The notes under the pieces: model-generated
Told to the model about the DNA's origin: nothing
What the model saw: the letters and a program-made list of their open reading frames with translations, nothing else
Databases searched by the model: none
Assembly (NCBI GenBank): GCA_903871735.1
Contig: CAIQHU010000071.1
Span: 1-64,000 of the forward strand
Direction of reading: 5' to 3'
Length of the DNA stretch: 64,000 nucleotides
Source of the DNA: an uncultured beta proteobacterium
GTDB taxonomy: Bacteria; Pseudomonadota; Gammaproteobacteria; Burkholderiales; Burkholderiaceae
Shown here: piece by piece, positions 9,351 through 17,681 of the stretch
Layout of the letters: each line of letters starts with the position of its first letter
Position numbering within the stretch: the stretch's first letter is position 1
Position numbers and translations under genes: made by a program

Positions 9351-10237
9351 GTTTGATTCGAAAGTAGTTCTATCGAGCGCTCATACATCGCTTGATCAAT
9401 CATCGCATCTCTAAATCGGACAGCCCCTAAGCCTTTTTTAATACCTTCTTCATAAGACTCAATTAACTGTCGATGATAAGTAACCTCCTCCGCCGTTAAA
9501 CGAAAAATTCGGTTTGCAATAGCAACATGCTTGGGATGTATTAGAGCAACTCCCGTAAAACCAATCGATTTAGCCCTTTTGATTAGTTCTTCAATATATT
9601 GCAAATCATTCATATCAGCACCAATAATGCCAGCAATTGGATATGGCGCTCTACCAGCTTTACTCGCTAGAACAGTTTTACCTTCTACATAAAGCTGCTC
9701 TAAACCTTCACGTGTTGCTTCATAACCAACGGCTTTTGCAATGTCTCCCCCGACTGGGCCGCTAACAGCCGTCATTACACTCTGAATCCTCGGACTTGCC
9801 TTAGCAATTTCGAAACTATAATAAATACCTAGGGCAGTTTCTGGTAATGCAATGATATCAATACTAAACTGGGCAATTTGCTGCAAACCTTCCTGATAAC
9901 TTAATGTTTGATCTAAAAGTTGTACCTCTTCAATAGTCTCTATTTTAGGCACTACAATGCCTGTTAATTCTTTGCAAACTAGATGCTTCAAGTCATCAAG
10001 ACCACCCTCGCTCATCGAATTTATTCGCACAAAAACTTTTATCTGATTTGTGGACAATAATTGAATCTGTTCTTTAATCCGAAGCCTAGCTGCAGGTAAT
10101 TGTGATTTTGGTAAAGCATCTTCTAGGTCTAAAATAACAGCATCCGGCTCGTACCTTGAAGCCTTAGAAATAAAGTCATCGCGGTTAGCTGGAATGAATA
10201 AAAGAGATTGAATTGGCCAGCGTATATTTTTTTTCAT
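9347..10237 (-). CDS. HpcH/HpaI-type CoA ester lyase (citrate lyase beta-like)
   Basis: 296 aa; SLLFIPANRDDFISKASRYEPDAVILDLEDALP, VRINSMSEGG, VVPKIET, GFTGVALIHPKHV. Confidence 0.88.
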   Translation of the reverse strand: MKKNIRWPIQSLLFIPANRDDFISKASRYEPDAVILDLEDALPKSQLPAARLRIKEQIQLLSTNQIKVFVRINSMSEGGLDDLKHLVCKELTGIVVPKIETIEEVQLLDQTLSYQEGLQQIAQFSIDIIALPETALGIYYSFEIAKASPRIQSVMTAVSGPVGGDIAKAVGYEATREGLEQLYVEGKTVLASKAGRAPYPIAGIIGADMNDLQYIEELIKRAKSIGFTGVALIHPKHVAIANRIFRLTAEEVTYHRQLIESYEEGIKKGLGAVRFRDAMIDQAMYERSIELLSNQT

Positions 10238-10240
10238 TCG

Positions 10241-11440
10241 TTAAGCCACCTGTCCAATAATACCCTGACTAACTAATTCTTGATATTGCATTTCAGTGAT
10301 TCCTAATTGTGTTAAAAATTCTTTGGTATTTGCTCCTAAGATAGGTGCTACCTCGATCTTCAAATCTTTCTTTTGTAGACTTGGAATACAGGTTACTTCA
10401 CAAAAATTTTGGCCATCTACTGTCTGCCTTGCCTGAATATATCCGCGCTCCCGAATTGCCTGATCCTCTAAGACATTCTTGGTGTTATATATCGGACCAA
10501 CGACAACGTCAGCTTGCTGTGCTAATTCTAATATCTCCGCTCGTGTCTTTGTACTTACCCACTCATTCAATAAATCATAAATTTCGTCCATATTCTCAGC
10601 ACGATTTGCCGGAGTAGCATACCTAGGATCTTCTGCGAGCGATTGACCACCAATCAGCTTTAAAAGTCTTAATGCAACGTCCTGATTAGCCGCAGATATA
10701 GCAATGTATTGACCATCTTTTGTTTTAGGCATATTCGAAATGCCTGCATTCATTGGAAAATTATTACCGTTCCGCGAAACTGGCACACCCTGTAACGAAG
10801 CAATTGGCAATTGCCATTCAATCATTCTTAAAACTGCTTCATGCATCGCCATAGAAATATTTCTAGGTTGAGTTTGATGAATTTTAGTGAAGTTGGTTTC
10901 TGCTATGGCACCCATGGCTGCCATCATACCCGCCAAATATTCAGCAATCGGCACCTCCGCAGATACTGGCGGACCATCTTCCCAGCCAGTCAAATGCATC
11001 ATACCGGTAATGGCAGTTGTAAAAACGGCCGAGCTCGTTCCTTGCCATAAATGGGGTAAATCAACACCTGTTGCATATAAGTCAACCACTAAAGGTTGAT
11101 GATTTAATTGGGCTAATTTTCCTAACCACGGGCAATTAGACCAACCTAATGGACCAATATCTGTAAAAATGATATCTGCGTCTTCCATGATCCGAAGTAG
11201 TATTGCATCACTTTGTGGACTCATAGAATTAATGAGGACTGATTGTTTATTCTTCCCTATGGCATGCCACCACTTTAGCCGTAGTTCATCTGGCATCAGT
11301 TTTCTTATAGGTGAACCAGCACTAGACTCAATCACAACTACCGTCGCCCCAAAGTCAGCTAATAATTTAGTAGCAAAAGCTCCTGCTAAGCTATTACCAA
11401 TGTCTAAAACCGTTAAATGTGATAGTGGTAAATTGGACAT
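10241..11440 (-). CDS. CaiB/BaiF family III CoA-transferase
   Basis: 399 aa; LTVLDIGNSLAGAFATKLLADFGATVVVIE, GNNFPMNAG, DGQYIAISAANQ, DPRYATPANRAEN. Confidence 0.87.
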   Translation of the reverse strand: MSNLPLSHLTVLDIGNSLAGAFATKLLADFGATVVVIESSAGSPIRKLMPDELRLKWWHAIGKNKQSVLINSMSPQSDAILLRIMEDADIIFTDIGPLGWSNCPWLGKLAQLNHQPLVVDLYATGVDLPHLWQGTSSAVFTTAITGMMHLTGWEDGPPVSAEVPIAEYLAGMMAAMGAIAETNFTKIHQTQPRNISMAMHEAVLRMIEWQLPIASLQGVPVSRNGNNFPMNAGISNMPKTKDGQYIAISAANQDVALRLLKLIGGQSLAEDPRYATPANRAENMDEIYDLLNEWVSTKTRAEILELAQQADVVVGPIYNTKNVLEDQAIRERGYIQARQTVDGQNFCEVTCIPSLQKKDLKIEVAPILGANTKEFLTQLGITEMQYQELVSQGIIGQVA

Positions 11441-11521
11441 ACTAAAAAATACCCATCATATATTCGTCATCTATTTTCATACCCTTATCCACCAATTGAT
11501 TCATCAATAATATTTAATCAT

Positions 11522-12655
11522 TTAGTATAAATGCTCAATACGGTATTTATTCACCATCTTTTCATTGATATCAACCCCAAGTCCAGGCCCTGTCGGACAA
11601 ATGACACTCCCATTTTCAATCACTATTTTTTGTTCGACAATATCTTCTTGTAAATATTGGCAACTCGGCGTTACTCCCCAGTTAATACTTGGAACTGTAT
11701 ACGCCAGATGAATCAAAGCCGAAGTTCCCAAACTAGATTCGCCAGCCTTAGAGGCTAAGTTCACCTCTAGACCTAACGCATGTGCCACTCTGGCGGCAGT
11801 AGATACTCCTCCAATTCCACCAAATTTGATGGTCTTTAGATTAACTCCAGCTATAGCACCGTGCGCGTGCCAACGAATAATATGGGCAATATCGTGTGCC
11901 GACTCATCTGCACATAAAGGGGCATGCTGTAACTGAGCTAACTGAACTGAGCCATCTAAATCATCGCTAGCTAAAGCTTGCTCAAAAAATAGTAAATTAC
12001 TTTGTGTAACACCTTGCAATATGAGTTTGGCATCTTCTAAACATAATCCAGCATTGGCGTCTGCACTGAGAAAAACAGCCGAGCCATACAGTCGTCTTAA
12101 TTCATTTAAAGTAGCGATCTCTTCTTCAACAGACTTAACTCCAATTTTTAACTTAAAAAAACGAATACCAGCCTGATAATAACGCGCCGCGTCTAATAAA
12201 TCCTCCTGAATCGTAGGATTGGCAAGTAAAGTCATGACCGGAATCTGTCTTCTAATCCGACCACCTAAAAGGTCTGAAACAGAAATATTGCAACATTTTC
12301 CATATAAGTCATACAAAGCAATATTACAGGCTGCCTTTGCCCCTGTGTTACCAGGTATCCTATTTTGGATTTGATCATTCACTATGGCCCAGTCGACTAT
12401 GCTTTGCCCAACCAGCATTTGAGAAAACTGCGTATCAACTAATTGCTTCATCCCTAAAAGGGTCTCACCAGTCATTTTCGGAGCAGCTGATGCCTCTCCC
12501 CAACCAAGCACGCCACTGACAGTTTCTAGTCTGACTAATAAGGAATCCGAGGAACGAATTTCTTGGTTATCACCCATCAAGACGGGCTTGATTAACGGCA
12601 GCGAAACTGGAATAGTTTCTACCCGTTTAATGGTGTGATCCATATTAGATTTCAA
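11522..12655 (-). CDS. Mandelate racemase/muconate lactonizing enzyme family protein (enolase superfamily)
   Basis: 377 aa; FFKLKIGVKS (KxK), LSADANAG, FEQALASDD, LCADESAHD, VNLKTIKFGGIGG. Confidence 0.85.
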   Translation of the reverse strand: MKSNMDHTIKRVETIPVSLPLIKPVLMGDNQEIRSSDSLLVRLETVSGVLGWGEASAAPKMTGETLLGMKQLVDTQFSQMLVGQSIVDWAIVNDQIQNRIPGNTGAKAACNIALYDLYGKCCNISVSDLLGGRIRRQIPVMTLLANPTIQEDLLDAARYYQAGIRFFKLKIGVKSVEEEIATLNELRRLYGSAVFLSADANAGLCLEDAKLILQGVTQSNLLFFEQALASDDLDGSVQLAQLQHAPLCADESAHDIAHIIRWHAHGAIAGVNLKTIKFGGIGGVSTAARVAHALGLEVNLASKAGESSLGTSALIHLAYTVPSINWGVTPSCQYLQEDIVEQKIVIENGSVICPTGPGLGVDINEKMVNKYRIEHLY

Positions 12656-12680
12656 GATATTTTTCCATTCGAAATATTTC

Positions 12681-13778
12681 CTACTCAGGTGAGATCCCTG
12701 CTTTCTTCACCACACTACTCCAAACCTCACTTTCTAATGCAATTTGGCGTGTAAACTCGGCAGGCGTATTACCAACAATAGAACTACCCAACTGATTAAT
12801 ACGCGCTGTAATCTCAGGAGTCCGCAAAACTTGATTAATTTGCACATTCAGTTTTTGTACAATTTCTATGGGAGTTCCTGCAGGAGCCATAAAGCCATAC
12901 CAAGAACCAGCATGAAAATTAGCTAAGCCAGCTTCAGTAAAAGTTGGTACATCTGGTAATTCAGATAATCTTGCCTGCGCAGCGACTGCAATTGGGCGAA
13001 TCTTTTTAGCTTGAATATTCGCAATCGAAGTTAAGCCACTATCAAATGTCATCGTAATATCACCAGCTAGGAGTGCAGCCATACCAGGGGCACCACCTTT
13101 ATACGGTACGTGGATGAATTTTGTACCAGTAAGTATTTGAAATAATTCACCAGCAAGGTGGTTGGAACTACCCTTACCAAAGGAAGCAAAGGATAATTTA
13201 TCTGGATTAGCTTTGGCATAAGCAATCAACTCAGTTAAATTAGTCGCTGGCACTTGAGGATGAATACATAAAATAAATGGGGCGTTAACTGCATTCACAA
13301 TCGGCACAAAACTTTGATTGGAATAAGGTAATTTTGCATATAAAAGTGGATTCGTAACAAAAGTTCCCGTTGTCCCTAGTAAAAGGGTATAGCCATCTGG
13401 AATGGCTTTAGCAGCCATTTCAGTGGCAATAATATTGGCCGCCCCAGGCCGATTATCGACTATAAAATTTTGATTCATTTTTTTAGAAAGTTCTTGCATT
13501 ACAATGCGCGCAATAACATCACCACCCCCACCAGGTGATGATGGATTAAGAACGCGCACAGGTCTTTCTGGATAGTTTTGATAATTTTGTGCATAGGCAG
13601 GTAAAACGCTATTTAGCAATAAAAATGCGCTAATACTCAAAAATAAAATCTTTAACCAATTTGGAACTTGTCCTAAATAATGACGAATAGCTTGTACTAT
13701 TTTTCTTTGTGTTAGATCAGGTAATCGCGCACACCACAAAACGCAGTCCATACAAACTTGTTCAATGAATAAATGCAT
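12681..13778 (-). CDS. Bug/TctC-family substrate-binding protein with unusual N-terminal extension
   Basis: NYPERPVRVLNPSSPGGGGDVIARIV, IHVPYKGGAPGMAALLAGDI; start set at 13778 (MHLFIEQV...) because aaaggagatatcaATG gives a strong SD. Confidence 0.88.
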   Translation of the reverse strand: MHLFIEQVCMDCVLWCARLPDLTQRKIVQAIRHYLGQVPNWLKILFLSISAFLLLNSVLPAYAQNYQNYPERPVRVLNPSSPGGGGDVIARIVMQELSKKMNQNFIVDNRPGAANIIATEMAAKAIPDGYTLLLGTTGTFVTNPLLYAKLPYSNQSFVPIVNAVNAPFILCIHPQVPATNLTELIAYAKANPDKLSFASFGKGSSNHLAGELFQILTGTKFIHVPYKGGAPGMAALLAGDITMTFDSGLTSIANIQAKKIRPIAVAAQARLSELPDVPTFTEAGLANFHAGSWYGFMAPAGTPIEIVQKLNVQINQVLRTPEITARINQLGSSIVGNTPAEFTRQIALESEVWSSVVKKAGISPE

Positions 13779-13902
13779 TGATATCTCCTTTTTTATGATG
13801 ATTATTATCCTATTATGCATTTTTTCAATCCACACTCCATTTAGGACAGATTGATAGAGAAATGTGATGCTCTTTAAAAATAAAGTTTAGGAGACTACAA
13901 AT

Positions 13903-14036
13903 ATGAAAAAAATATTCAATATTTTGTTATTTTCTTTGAGTTTTAATCTAGTGCAAGCACAAAGTTTTGCAAACTATCCCGAAAAAATATTACGATTATT
14001 GTTGGATTTCCATTCGGCACAGCAACCGCTTAAATG
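13903..14036 (+). pseudogene. Frameshifted, truncated Bug/TctC N-terminal remnant
   Basis: MKKIFNILLFSLSFNLVQAQSFANYPEKILR in frame 1, then shifting frame reads IIVGFPFGTATA*; no remaining Bug body follows. Confidence 0.7.
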
Positions 14037-14125
14037 ACGCACTTTAAAAAGGGCCCCAAACAGCATTTACGTCTGTTTCAATTCCGCTTGATTCAGCACA
14101 AGAGTTACAAAAAATTGCACATCCC

Positions 14126-14416
14126 ATGCTTGAGGATATTCATGTAGAAACAAAAACGAACTTGGCTATGCGGGTATTAAAAATGCCTCCAGAGAGTAGT
14201 TATCAATTAGAAGTCCCCGAATTATCGGCTGGTATTTTTTTGGTAAAAATGCAAGGTAGCATTCTGGAAGGTACTGAGACATTAACCAAGAATGAGTCTA
14301 TATTTGTTAGTCATGCAACCAATCACTACCTGATTAAGACAAAGCTCCAATCAGCACAAATACTGGTATTGCAGATGCCATTCAAAAATCAGGCTTATCT
14401 TTCATCAACTCCCTAG
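14126..14416 (+). CDS. Small hypothetical protein, possible cupin / phosphomannose isomerase C-terminal-like remnant
   Basis: 96 aa; LEVPELSAGIFLVKMQGSILEGTETLTKNESIFVSHATNHYLI resembles a cupin C-terminal barrel; no obvious SD; may be gene debris. Confidence 0.35.
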   Translation: MLEDIHVETKTNLAMRVLKMPPESSYQLEVPELSAGIFLVKMQGSILEGTETLTKNESIFVSHATNHYLIKTKLQSAQILVLQMPFKNQAYLSSTP

Positions 14417-14516
14417 CAAAAATTACTCCGCGGGCTTACCCAAATTAGGGCAAGATTTTGCTATATTTTGAAGTACAAGCGGCAATCCAACTTGCTAGAA
14501 GACAACATATCGTTGA

Positions 14517-14933
14517 TTAGATATCTGCCGTTTTAAACCTACTAAAAAAAATCCAATACGTAAAGCCAGAGCAAATCGTCGTTAAAAAAGTTCCCCAAGC
14601 TATATCAATAAAAGCTAAACGGACTGGAAAATCTCTCACAACTGCTAAATTCGTAAGGTCATAAGTCATATAGCAAAAGAAACCAAATAAAGCTCCATAT
14701 CTGAATGCGGATGATAGTGATTGTTTTTTGAGTGCTGGGTCAACGACAAATATAATAGCGCCCAGTGCATACAAAAGATAAAAAGCAATCCCTGCGAGTA
14801 GCTTGGGATCGGCCGCTATTAAATCCCCCATCTCATCATGATAAAGATTTTTAGCAACCACCAAAAGCCACACCATATCGCAGGTAACTAATGTGACCAA
14901 AAATAAAATATAAATACCTAAATATTTACGCAA
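14517..14933 (-). CDS. DUF2177 family membrane protein
   Basis: 138 aa; YGALFGFFCYMTYDLTNLAVVRDFPVRLAFIDIAWGTFLT typical of DUF2177. Confidence 0.82.
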   Translation of the reverse strand: MRKYLGIYILFLVTLVTCDMVWLLVVAKNLYHDEMGDLIAADPKLLAGIAFYLLYALGAIIFVVDPALKKQSLSSAFRYGALFGFFCYMTYDLTNLAVVRDFPVRLAFIDIAWGTFLTTICSGFTYWIFFSRFKTADI

Positions 14934-15042
14934 GTTGCCATTCCAAGGTCAGGTTGTCAAAAGCTATTTGATTAAATACCGTATTTTCAAACACAATGTA
15001 AAGATGCTCAAAAAAAATCGGCATATTTTGCAGATATTTATT

Positions 15043-15390
15043 TCAAAATATGAGTTTTTTCTTATCGATCACTAGCGATAACTTTTCAAAATATTTATTT
15101 GTTTTTGCTGTTATTACCACATGTTTTTTTCGAATATCTACATCATCAGTCACTAAGCGAATATAACCACTTGTAACAAGACTCTTAATGCGATTATGAA
15201 GAGTTGCCAAAGATCCAATTTTCTGCAAACAAATTAAATCTTTCACTAATAGATCACGACCTTGAGCCGCGGATAATGCAATATGATTCAGCAAATGCTC
15301 TTCAATTTTATCTAATTGAGATCGGGGCTTAAGGCCATCTATCAAATCAACAAGCTGAAGAAATCGCAAGTAAGAATTTTTTGTGATCAT
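15043..15390 (-). CDS. Putative winged-helix (MarR-like) transcriptional regulator
   Basis: 115 aa; KIEEHLLNHI...VKDLICLQKIGSLATLHNRIKSLVTSGYIRLVTDDVDIRKKHVVITAK wHTH layout. Confidence 0.6.
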   Translation of the reverse strand: MITKNSYLRFLQLVDLIDGLKPRSQLDKIEEHLLNHIALSAAQGRDLLVKDLICLQKIGSLATLHNRIKSLVTSGYIRLVTDDVDIRKKHVVITAKTNKYFEKLSLVIDKKKLIF

Positions 15391-15752
15391 AGTAAGATTT
15401 TCAAATCAAAAAACTCATTATACAGTTGCCCCAACGTCTTCGATGAGAATGACTATAACCGATTGATTGCTAATAAATAAATGTCTATTTTTCCTATCGT
15501 CGAATCAGGCTTAAAACGATAACTTGCGAAGTTAGTCAGTAGTTCGCTTTGGGGGTAGTCACCTATGAAAGCAAATTAGTGTTTGCGTAATCCAAATTTG
15601 ATGGCTACCTAGCTTGAAAAGTACCGAAGGCAAATCAAGCTCCTCCAAATAAATCAAACCGTATCTTCATACCAAGAACTTGTATATCGCATTTAAGAAC
15701 GTCGTCAAGTCGTCAATTCGGGTTCTGATCAGCGCTCATGTTCTAGTAGTGA

Positions 15753-16460
15753 TTGCAAAAAACAACTCAATATAAAGGTATCGGTACTAACCAATTTCAG
15801 TCTGAATCCGCACACTTGTTGAACATTTCGATTACCGTTGAGATATTAGGGTTATTACTGTTGCGAACTATTTTCATATTCATACAATTAAGTATGAAGA
15901 TTTTTTATTATATTTTTGAAATAATTATAAGTTTTTTAATTTATCTAGGATTTTACTATTTTAATGAGCTCTTGACTAAAGATTTCAGCTTAAATAACCA
16001 TGTCAGCTGGCTTTTTTTGCCTGCAGGGATTCGAATCATATTGATCTTAGTATTTACGTACACTGGCGCAATCGGTCTTAGTATTGCATCACTCATGATT
16101 GGTTTTATTTCAAATGCGCCATACGATTTAATAACGGCCGCAGGTATCGCTTTAATCTGTGGCTTTGCACCCTTATTAAGTAGACTATTTGTAATACACC
16201 ATTTTCAGGTTCATCCTAATCTTAATAACCTAACTACTTGGCAACTCATCTGGATCATCCTAATATTTGCATTATTTAATTCTGGGCTTCATCAACTGTG
16301 GTTTGTTGCACGTAGTCTTGATAGTGGAGGATGGAATTATTTTATTGCCATGTTCGTTGGAGACATTGCTGGATCTTTAATCTGCATCATCAGTATTAAA
16401 TATGTCCTTTCTTGGATGGAGAAAAAGTTTAGCAAGCCCCCCCCCCCCCGACTTTATTGA
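15753..16460 (+). CDS. MASE1-like integral membrane protein, C-terminus encoded across a poly-C tract
   Basis: 235 aa multi-TM; WLFLPAGIRIILILVFTYTGAIGLSIASLMIGF; ends KFSKPPPPRLY. Confidence 0.6.
   Translation: MQKTTQYKGIGTNQFQSESAHLLNISITVEILGLLLLRTIFIFIQLSMKIFYYIFEIIISFLIYLGFYYFNELLTKDFSLNNHVSWLFLPAGIRIILILVFTYTGAIGLSIASLMIGFISNAPYDLITAAGIALICGFAPLLSRLFVIHHFQVHPNLNNLTTWQLIWIILIFALFNSGLHQLWFVARSLDSGGWNYFIAMFVGDIAGSLICIISIKYVLSWMEKKFSKPPPPRLY
16437..16449. repeat. 13-nt homopolymeric C tract inside the 3' end of the membrane-protein gene
   Basis: agcaag-CCCCCCCCCCCCC-gactttattga. Confidence 0.95.
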
Positions 16461-16505
16461 TGAGGCGCGATAAACCTCATTAAGAAGTGGAGTTTTTACG
16501 AATCA

Positions 16506-16521
16506 GCCTATACGTATAGGC
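16506..16521. promoter_or_regulatory. Perfect 16-bp palindrome (candidate operator)
   Basis: GCCTATACGTATAGGC. Confidence 0.4.
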
Positions 16522-16695
16522 ATCCACACCAATTATTAATCATCGTTGTGCAAATTGTATTGGGGCGATTGAATTTAATAACTACTCAACACCCTCTTTG
16601 GCTAAAGATTTCAATTTTCTAAACCAAGAGCAGAATACCCGGGTGTTGATGGGTTGGTGTTCGTGGGTGGGTGTTCGTTTTACTGAGAGTACTTT

Positions 16696-16769
16696 TGGAG
16701 GCGCGAGAGGGAATCGAACCCCCGTTCAAAGCTTTGCAGGCTTCTGCCTAACCACTCGGCCATCGCGCC
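16696..16769 (-). tRNA. tRNA-Cys (GCA)
   Basis: Minus strand GGCGCGATGGCCGAGTGGTTAGGCAGAAGCCTGCAAAGCTTTGAACGGGGGTTCGATTCCCTCTCGCGCCTCCA; cloverleaf, anticodon GCA, encoded CCA. Confidence 0.95.
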
Positions 16770-16806
16770 CTATACAGCATCTCATATCAATTACAGCTAC
16801 CGTTGA

Positions 16807-16836
16807 AACAAAAAGGGAAGCAATTGGGCTTCCCTT
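16807..16836 (-). terminator. Rho-independent terminator between tRNA-Gly and tRNA-Cys
   Basis: Minus strand AAGGGAAGC-CCAATT-GCTTCCCTT followed by TTTGTTTC; 9-bp perfect stem. Confidence 0.7.
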
Positions 16837-16844
16837 CAAGGATT

Positions 16845-16920
16845 TGGAGCGGGAGACGAGGCTCGAACTCGCGACCTCAACCTTGGCAAGGTTGCGCTCT
16901 ACCAGCTGAGCTACTCCCGC
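16845..16920 (-). tRNA. tRNA-Gly (GCC)
   Basis: Minus strand GCGGGAGTAGCTCAGCTGGTAGAGCGCAACCTTGCCAAGGTTGAGGTCGCGAGTTCGAGCCTCGTCTCCCGCTCCA; anticodon GCC, encoded CCA. Confidence 0.95.
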
Positions 16921-17032
16921 AAATGCCTGGTAATTCATACTTGAATACATCAAAACAGAATCATTCTAACAAATTTTTCGTATCCCGTCCACTTCGCATT
17001 GGTGGAACCATATTTACAATCACTATAGCGAC

Positions 17033-17608
17033 TTAAGAAGCTTTGGAAACAATGACTGGCCAGGCTTTCTTTAAATAATAAAACATCGACCAAAGTGTAA
17101 TTACTGCCGCAATAATAATCAAATACTTCCCAACCAAGGCGCAATTAACCATGCCAAATAAAGTGCTATCAAATAACAAAAAACTAATGGCAATTAACTG
17201 CACAGTCGTTTTAATCTTCCCTAAAAAATGCACCGCAACGCTTGCCGAAGCACCAATCTGAGCCATCCACTCCCTGAGCGCCGAGATAGTAATCTCACGA
17301 CCTATAATGATCAAAGCAACCCACACAGAAACCCGATCGAAATTCAGCAAAACCAATAAGGCTGCAGCAACAATTAACTTATCGGCAACCGGATCTAAAA
17401 AAGCTCCAAAATTAGATGACTGAGCCCATCGGCGGGCTAAATATCCATCTAACCAATCCGTAAAGGCTGCGCCAACAAATAAAGCTGTAGCAATAAGATT
17501 TTTTTCAACTAAAGAAAATATGCCATCAGGAATGTAATAAATACCTACTAACAAAGGAATAACGGCTATTCTCAGCCAAGTTAAAAAAATCGGAAAATTA
17601 AAGGGCAT
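17033..17608 (-). CDS. pgsA: CDP-diacylglycerol--glycerol-3-phosphate 3-phosphatidyltransferase
   Basis: 191 aa; FTDWLDGYLARRWAQSSNFGAFLDPVADKL CDP-alcohol phosphatidyltransferase motif; adjacent to uvrC. Confidence 0.95.
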   Translation of the reverse strand: MPFNFPIFLTWLRIAVIPLLVGIYYIPDGIFSLVEKNLIATALFVGAAFTDWLDGYLARRWAQSSNFGAFLDPVADKLIVAAALLVLLNFDRVSVWVALIIIGREITISALREWMAQIGASASVAVHFLGKIKTTVQLIAISFLLFDSTLFGMVNCALVGKYLIIIAAVITLWSMFYYLKKAWPVIVSKAS

Positions 17609-17681
17609 AACAACAGTTCAAGTGAGTTAAAAAAAATACTTCTTTGACAACGTGTTAATTGCTAATTATGCAATCTAAGCT

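Noticed and set aside
15600-15750. Possible H-NS-like remnant (SSYQELVYRI)
   Set aside because: Too short and ambiguous to support a family call
16641-16671. GGG-rich stretch (four G runs) as a G-quadruplex
   Set aside because: Loops of 7, 11 and 1 nt make it a weak candidate; no positional conservation can be tested here
16598-17036. Plus/minus ORFs (103, 75 and 77 aa) with phrases like GARGNRTPVQSFAG and RRGSNSRPQPWQG
   Set aside because: They are translations across the tRNA-Cys and tRNA-Gly genes, a classic annotation artefact
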